NCBI GenBank assembly: GCA_951217055.1 | Contig: OX578285.1 | Location: forward strand, 54,128,024 to 54,192,023 | From: Gerris lacustris | Lineage: Eukaryota; Arthropoda; Insecta; Hemiptera; Gerridae | Length of the DNA: 64,000 nt | Direction of reading: 5' to 3' | In this document: piece by piece, positions 59,061 through 64,000 of the stretch | How the letters are laid out: each line of letters opens with the position of its first letter | Position numbering within the stretch: position 1 is the stretch's first letter | Notes under the pieces: model-generated | Databases searched by the model: none | What the model was told of the DNA's origin: nothing | The model's input: only the letters and a program-made list of their open reading frames with translations | Made by a program: the position numbers and the translations under genes

Positions 59061-59476
59061 GAAAACATAATTTACTTTGGATAAATCAGACCTAGTAGAA
59101 CTTATTTGGACAAGGGAAACTTGGTTACACCTATGATCCCACAAGTTTTTACGCGAGACTTGGCTTATCTTTTTACATACGTGTTTTTGTTGGGATTTCA
59201 CTTCTTTTGTAAGTAAAAGATAAGAATAAGAAGATATAATAGAATGATAATGAAAAACATATTAAGAAATAAAGGGTAATAAGAATAATACGAATTGTTT
59301 AGAAGAAAGGGTTTGAAGCACAAAGGCAAGGTGTGGAACGTGCTGGGTGTTCGAAATTAACTAAATAATTATCTCTAACAATACTGTTAATCTATACTGT
59401 CAACCTCACTTATTGAAATGCAAAATTCTATTAATGAGAGTCAAATAATACTTTAGTTTTTAAATTCTTTACTAGG
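59061..59476. other. No gene recognised
   Basis: AT-rich. The last five bases, with 59481, form the target duplication of K2. Confidence 0.4.
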
Positions 59477-59481
59477 TAGCA

Positions 59482-60041
59482 CTAGAGATCGACTAAGAAG
59501 TCATGGAAATGTGAGGAGTGCGCTAGTGTCGTCATGTACAGTCAGTTTTTGATATAATAGACCACGGTCAAAAAACAGTGTTGTTCTTTTGTTATTAACA
59601 ATTTTATTTTTGATAACTTCTATATTTTTTTAATATTTTATGCAAAAGGCAACACTGTACCTGATAAGAAATCACTAATAATGTACGATAATATCTTTAT
59701 ATTATTATTCATAATACTATTCTTTCAATTTAAATAGATTTTCTTCTTTCATAATCTATTATTTCTTCCTCTTTATTTCTGAGTTATTTGGATTTAGGAC
59801 AGGTGTGACTATAATTCGTATTGTATAAAAACAAACAAAACAGGAAACCTAACAGATTGGAAACCTTCTTGTTGTTGTTATTCGTGAGATTTGACGTAAC
59901 TGCGCATGTCATACAAACTAGAAATGGGTATTGTCTTAGCACCCGACTGTACTGACTTCGGCACTACTCGGAAGTTCCGATTTTAAACGAAGTTAAGCTT
60001 TCCGTTTCTCCCGTGTTCATGACTTCTTGGTCGACCTCTAG
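59482..60041 (+). mobile_element. TIR element K, copy K2
   Basis: Ends CTAGAGATCGACTAAGAAGT and CTTCTTGGTCGACCTCTAG. Flanked by TAGCA on both sides (59477-59481 and 60042-60046), giving a 5-bp (possibly 6-bp) target duplication. Interior as in K1 and K3. Confidence 0.9.
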
Positions 60042-60046
60042 TAGCA

Positions 60047-60682
60047 CAAGTCTCAATTTTTTATTAATTTTGCAAAGCCAATTTTTCTTTAGCCTTGAGA
60101 AGGGCAAAGAACCAGATTTGTTTCGGATTTTGTCATTTTTCCTTTATTTGTACATTAAACTCTACCTATATATAAAATTTCAAGTGCAAGGACTTAATAT
60201 ATTATGCTCGTTCGTTAAACCTATTTTATCATTTGTTCGTCTTGATTGATTTTCCTCTCTTAAGGTCCTTTGGCTATATTTATAACTTTAATTTAGGTAC
60301 TCATATTATAAGGTTCAAACCCTATAAGGTTTGAGCCTAACAAGCATAATTTAAGATGTGAGATATCTGACGTGTCTAAATATGTAAGTTGCTCAGCATC
60401 CTCTGTTGATGTTTTTTAGACGGATGTTGAGGAGAGGTTGGAAAATGAAAAAACTTGTTCTTTGGTGATACAGTTTGGAGTTTTCCAATATTGTAGTTTA
60501 CCCTCAGATTCCAGAAAATCTACATCTTAATCCACCCATGAGGCATACTTCATCCAAGTATAAAACATCACTTAATCCTCCAATGAGGCATGCTTCATCA
60601 AAGTATGAAACATCATTTGACATGTGAAACATTCAATGTTCTTGTTTTCACGAGATGGATGTTAAACATTTAGCGCATTTTT
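60047..60682. other. No gene; short tandem duplication at 60540-60620
   Basis: CCAnTGAGGCATnCTTCATC is repeated at about 60535 and 60581 with the following AAGTATnAAACATCA, an approximately 46-base imperfect tandem pair. Confidence 0.6.
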
Positions 60683-61409
60683 AGGGTCCGTAGGCAAAAC
60701 CAAGGACCCTTATATTTTCCTGCGTGTGTCTGTCCGTCCGTCCTCTCGCGTGCTCTCATGGCTACACCTTTCGTCCGATCACTTTCAAATTTGGCATGTA
60801 TGTGTCTTGTACCTGCCCACATATTTTAAAAATATAGCGACTTAAAAAAAATATTTCTCAAAAAAATTAGGGTAAAAAAACTTAAGGATTAAAATGTTTT
60901 AATTTTTTTTCGACACCGTGAGGGGTATCATATGAAAGGGTACGTCGAGCTGATTACAAAAATATATAATTCTTTGGATATAACTTTGATAGGGCGAGCG
61001 CAGGCAAGTTTGAAGTGGGTGTGAAACGTGTCCCCCCCCTCGTGCCCCCCCCCCCCCCTCTATCTCGCTTATGTGAAATGCAAAAAATCTGAAAAAATTC
61101 CTGAACATTCTTCGACCAAAAGTTAAGATACCACTTTTTGGAAATTTCGAAAAAAAAAATTATTTTATTTTTTATTGACAAAATACGTTTTATTATAATT
61201 ATGGTCTTTTCGATGTATTTATATGGTTGTAGTCCGGTTCAGTGGCAAAAAAATACTTTATCAGAGTGTGTTTTGAGAATATCAGACCCTTAGAATGGTT
61301 CAAAGTAAGCTTTTTAGCATTTTAAAAAAACACTGTTTAGTTAAACACTATATAGTGTGACCTACGGACCCTCGCTGTGTGCTGACTAGCACACACTTGA
61401 CCTGTTTAT
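60683..61409 (+). repeat. Dispersed repeat A, copy A2
   Basis: Full-length relative of A1 with the same inverted ends AGGGTCCGTAGGC / ACCTACGGACCCT and terminal hairpin. About 135 bases longer than A1: 61009-61145, including C-tracts, are absent from A1, so A1 carries a deletion. Confidence 0.9.
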
Positions 61410-61672
61410 TATTTTATTGTATTTATTTTACTTTATTTTTTTTTTAAATAGAATATAATTGCTTAATTAAGAGTTTAGGTAAAATAGTATTAGCCAAGTG
61501 TTTGAGCTTGTAGATTGGAGGCTGGTGGATTACAACTATTGAAGGAAAAAAGGAAGTTAAATCAATTGTATAAAATAAATAGCTTCTAGATAATGTTTTT
61601 GCAGTAGAGGGCCATAAGGGAGCAACACAATGTTTAATTTAATCCATCTGGTTCTTTTATATGGATGTACAT
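61410..61672. other. No gene recognised
   Basis: AT-rich sequence between A2 and K3. Confidence 0.4.
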
Positions 61673-62234
61673 CTAGAGGTCGACCAAGAAGTCATGAACA
61701 CGGGAGAAACGGAAAGCTTAACTTCGTTTAAAATCGGAACTTCCGAGTAGTGCCGAAGTCAGTACAGTCGGGTGTTAAGACAATACCCATTTCTAGTTTG
61801 TATGACATGCGCAGTTATGTCAAATCTCACGAATAACAACAACAAGAAGGTTTCCAATCTGTTAGGTTTCCTGTTTTGTTTATTTTTATACAATACGAAT
61901 TATAGTCACACCTGTCCTAAATCCAAATAACTCAGAAATAAAGAGGAAGAAATAATAGATTATGAAAGAAGAAAATCGATTTAAATTGAAAGAATATTAT
62001 TATGAATAATAATATAAAGATATTATCGTACATTATTAGTGATTTCTTATCAGGTACAGTGTTGCCTGTTGCATAAAATATTAAAAAAATATAGAAGTTA
62101 TCAAAAATAAAATTATTAATAACAAAAGGACAACACTGAGTTTTTTGACCGTGGTCTATTATATCAAAAACTGACTGTACATGACGACACTAGCGCACTC
62201 CTCACATTTCCATGACTTCTTGGTCGACCTCTAG
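61673..62234 (-). mobile_element. TIR element K, copy K3
   Basis: Inverted orientation relative to K2. Ends CTAGAGGTCGACCAAGAAGT and CTTGGTCGACCTCTAG; very similar to K2 throughout. K2 and K3 lie 1.6 kb apart in opposite orientation with A2 between. Confidence 0.9.
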
Positions 62235-62485
62235 TTATCTTTAGTAATAATTAATATTTATTACTTTTTTATTTTAATTAATTATATATTATATATTTAA
62301 CAGTTGACATAGTTAGAAATAATACGAGATAATAAAAACTTAACCTTTCTCGACATTCAAAGCCAAAACACAAACTGTTTGCGACCTATTAAAAATTGTG
62401 GACAAACCCGTCCACACTGAAACCACGAATCCGTTTGTATCAGTGTGTTATGTTCCGACTTTACTCTGAGCATCGGCGAACACGA

Positions 62486-63073
62486 AATAGTTCATTACGC
62501 GTCTAGTGCGAAAAGTAGTATTTTTTATGCGAGTGTGGAGTTTGCACCCGAGTGAAAGTAAGGGTAGTAAAACCACACGAGCAAAGCAAAATGCCGTTTT
62601 CGCACGAGTTGCATGCCGTAGTTTATCTACAATTATGGGATTTTAGTAATAAATACAGAAAAAATGTAATAAACTTCCTGTATGTAAGTTCGTATTTCTC
62701 TTTTGATAAAGATGACATTAATTCATTAGTTCTATTTTGTGCCGCATTAATTATTTCGGGAGGCGTATTATTCTCCTCATTTTCGTCATAATCTCTTAAA
62801 TCACTCATTGTTTTTCACTAAAAACTCGATATAAACAGTTTCTTTAATTAAACAAACAGCAAATTAGTTTTGTTAAATGTAAACAAACTCGCTAATCGTT
62901 GGTTAAGGAGAAGCATTCTTCTTTTTTACCGCTCTAAGGCGAAAAAAAGAAGAATGAACGCGAAGAAAATTATGAAACGCGCATGCGCGATGAATACAAC
63001 TACGTAAAGAATCACTTTCTACGCATCTAAACAGATACAATGTTTATATTTCGTATCAATCGTAGATAAAATA
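62486..63073 (-). repeat. Dispersed repeat D, copy D3, with recombinase-like first exon
   Basis: Most intact copy of the protein part. On the - strand an ATG at 62808 starts MSDLRDYDENEENNTPPEII, continues NAAQNRTNELMSSLSKEKYE and LTYRKFI, and stops at 62623. SLSKEKYELTYRKF resembles the N-terminal SAM-like core-binding helix of tyrosine-recombinase-like (Crypton/KIAA1958-type) proteins. A hairpin region (degenerate here: GAAGCATTCTTCTTTTTTACC, then GGCGAAAAAAAGAAGAATGA) lies upstream of that ATG, at its 5' side. Family identity is a tentative inference. Confidence 0.6.
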
Positions 63074-63086
63074 CATTCGGTACTGT

Positions 63087-63686
63087 TTGCAGAGTGCTCG
63101 CGACCCTGGAGTTTTTTTATTACTGTCTAAACACATAACACACATATTATATATTTGTTTGTGCCGTAAATGCGGAAGAGAGCCTGAAACTCCAGCACAT
63201 GTGCTCGGACATTGTCCTAACAACATGCTCCTTGTAACGCGCCGACACCACAACATAAAGCACAAACTTATCGAGCTACTCTCGGAGAAGGATTTTACCT
63301 GCTACGAGGAGGTTCACTGCATAGACGATGACGGCTCTTCGAGATTCTGTGACATCGTGGCCTTCCCGAAAAATTCAAAGAAAGCTTTAATAATAGACCC
63401 TACTGTCAGGTATGAAACCAACGACCTCACCCAAGGTGAGAAAGTCCATAAGGAGAAGGAAGGCATTTATAAAAAGTGCATCACATTCCTCAAAGAAAAA
63501 TACCACGAGAGCCACGGTGCCAGAGAATACGAAGTCAGAGGTTTATGGTTTGGCTCTAGAGGAGCCATACCTAGTATAACATCTTCATTCTTTGACGAGG
63601 TCGGTATCGACAGAAAATATTTGACAACCCTGTCAGAGTCGATTATTTTAGACTCACTGGGAATTATTAACTACCATATTTTCTAA
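63087..63686 (+). pseudogene. R2-like LINE, C-terminal zinc knuckle and endonuclease
   Basis: Open for 199 codons from a TTG at the junction with repeat D3, with no ATG. Order: CRKCGREPETPAHVLGHC (CxxC...HxxxxC knuckle), TRRHHNIKHKLIELL (RH motif), FCDIVAFPKNSKKALIIDPT with VRYETN (PD-(D/E)XK-type nuclease core, as in R2-group restriction-like endonucleases), then EYEVRGLWFGSRGAIP near the end. The RT domain is missing, so this is a 5'-truncated copy, the usual product of target-primed retroposition. The surviving part has no stop or frameshift, which suggests a fairly young insertion. Confidence 0.8.
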
Positions 63687-64000
63687 ACTTATTACTTACT
63701 TTAATTGTATCCTATTTTACTTTAAATCGTTTTGTTTTGACAGTGTGACCCTTTCTTTGTTTAATGGTAACTTAATTGCTAATATATTATAATTGTTTTG
63801 ACCATGTCATTTAATTAATTGTACAGAATATTATTTTAATTATTTAATTAATGTCTCACGATAGATCAGTACGCTGTGTGTTTAGCAACCCATTCTATTT
63901 GGGCAGCATCACTGTTATTTTTGTAAATAAAGTGTTTCTCTCTTCTAATATTAATTGCAATTGATGAGGTCTGAGTGAAAAATATCAATGCCTATGGATA
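63687..64000 (+). other. 3' UTR of the R2-like LINE and flank
   Basis: AT-rich. AATAAA stands at 63926-63931 (GTAAATAAAGTG). The end of the element was not located. Confidence 0.4.

Noticed and set aside
60899..61181. Minus-strand frames with poly-Gly tracts
   Set aside because: They arise from C-tracts inside repeat A2, a non-coding repeat.

Overview
The window is AT-rich, repeat-dense animal DNA, most likely from an insect. The evidence is the intron-containing invertebrate-type dopamine receptor and a spread of arthropod-style mobile elements: Penelope-like, BEL/Pao, jockey-like and R2-like LINEs, a mariner-like element, a MULE, a hAT MITE, and a Polinton-like integrase remnant. The order of insect cannot be told from the sequence alone. 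No bacterial-type operon, CRISPR array or functional tRNA was found.

Two host protein-coding genes are supported by coding content and exon phase. (1) On the + strand, a D1-like dopamine receptor of the Dop1R2 (DAMB/INDR) type: exon 1 at 7869-8917 carries all seven helices, exon 2 at 20531-20606, exon 3 at 28126-28209, 402 residues in total, with introns of 11.6 and 7.5 kb filled with mobile elements. (2) On the - strand, a small gene of the R7BP/R9AP (RGS7/RGS9-binding protein) type: exons at 55184-55146 (perhaps extended upstream to about 55250), 54663-54497, 53931-53795 and 46888-46680, 183 residues from the ATG given. The gene is spread over many short open frames and is easy to miss. The two genes lie tail to tail, 18.5 kb apart. 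Both family roles belong to G-protein signalling; whether the neighbourhood matters is open.

Layout. 1-5550: hairpin-ended repeat A1, a four-unit satellite, AT microsatellites and foldback element F1. 5550-7868: a decayed LINE end and the region upstream of the receptor. 7869-8917: receptor exon 1. 8918-20530: intron 1, with a LINE remnant, repeat D1 interrupted by composite element E1, a MULE with its 8-bp target duplication, AT arrays, zinc-finger-like remnant and a pair of tRNA-like repeats. 20531-28209: exon 2, a LINE insertion flanked by a copy of the exon-2/intron junction, a gypsy integrase remnant, repeat D2, and exon 3 with a 98-bp tandem duplication. 28210-46679: intergenic graveyard (SINE, Polinton-like integrase, jockey-like LINE, mariner-like transposase, Penelope-like RT split by a hAT MITE, foldback F2, element E2, LINE ORF1 split by element K1). 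46680-55250: the R7BP-like gene, with BEL/Pao, LINE and MITE insertions in its last intron. 55250-64000: SINE, Penelope-like fragment, unassigned decayed coding sequence, E3, K2, A2, K3, D3 and the 3' end of an R2-like LINE.

The strongest unexplained structure is family E (three copies). Each copy joins inverted ends, an array built on a GTAGGG/GGAAAGTA-like core, and a cluster of GC-rich CTCGGC...GCCTCGGG hairpins in otherwise AT-rich DNA. A second is family D (three copies), which carries a long perfect hairpin and what looks like the first exon of a recombinase-like protein.
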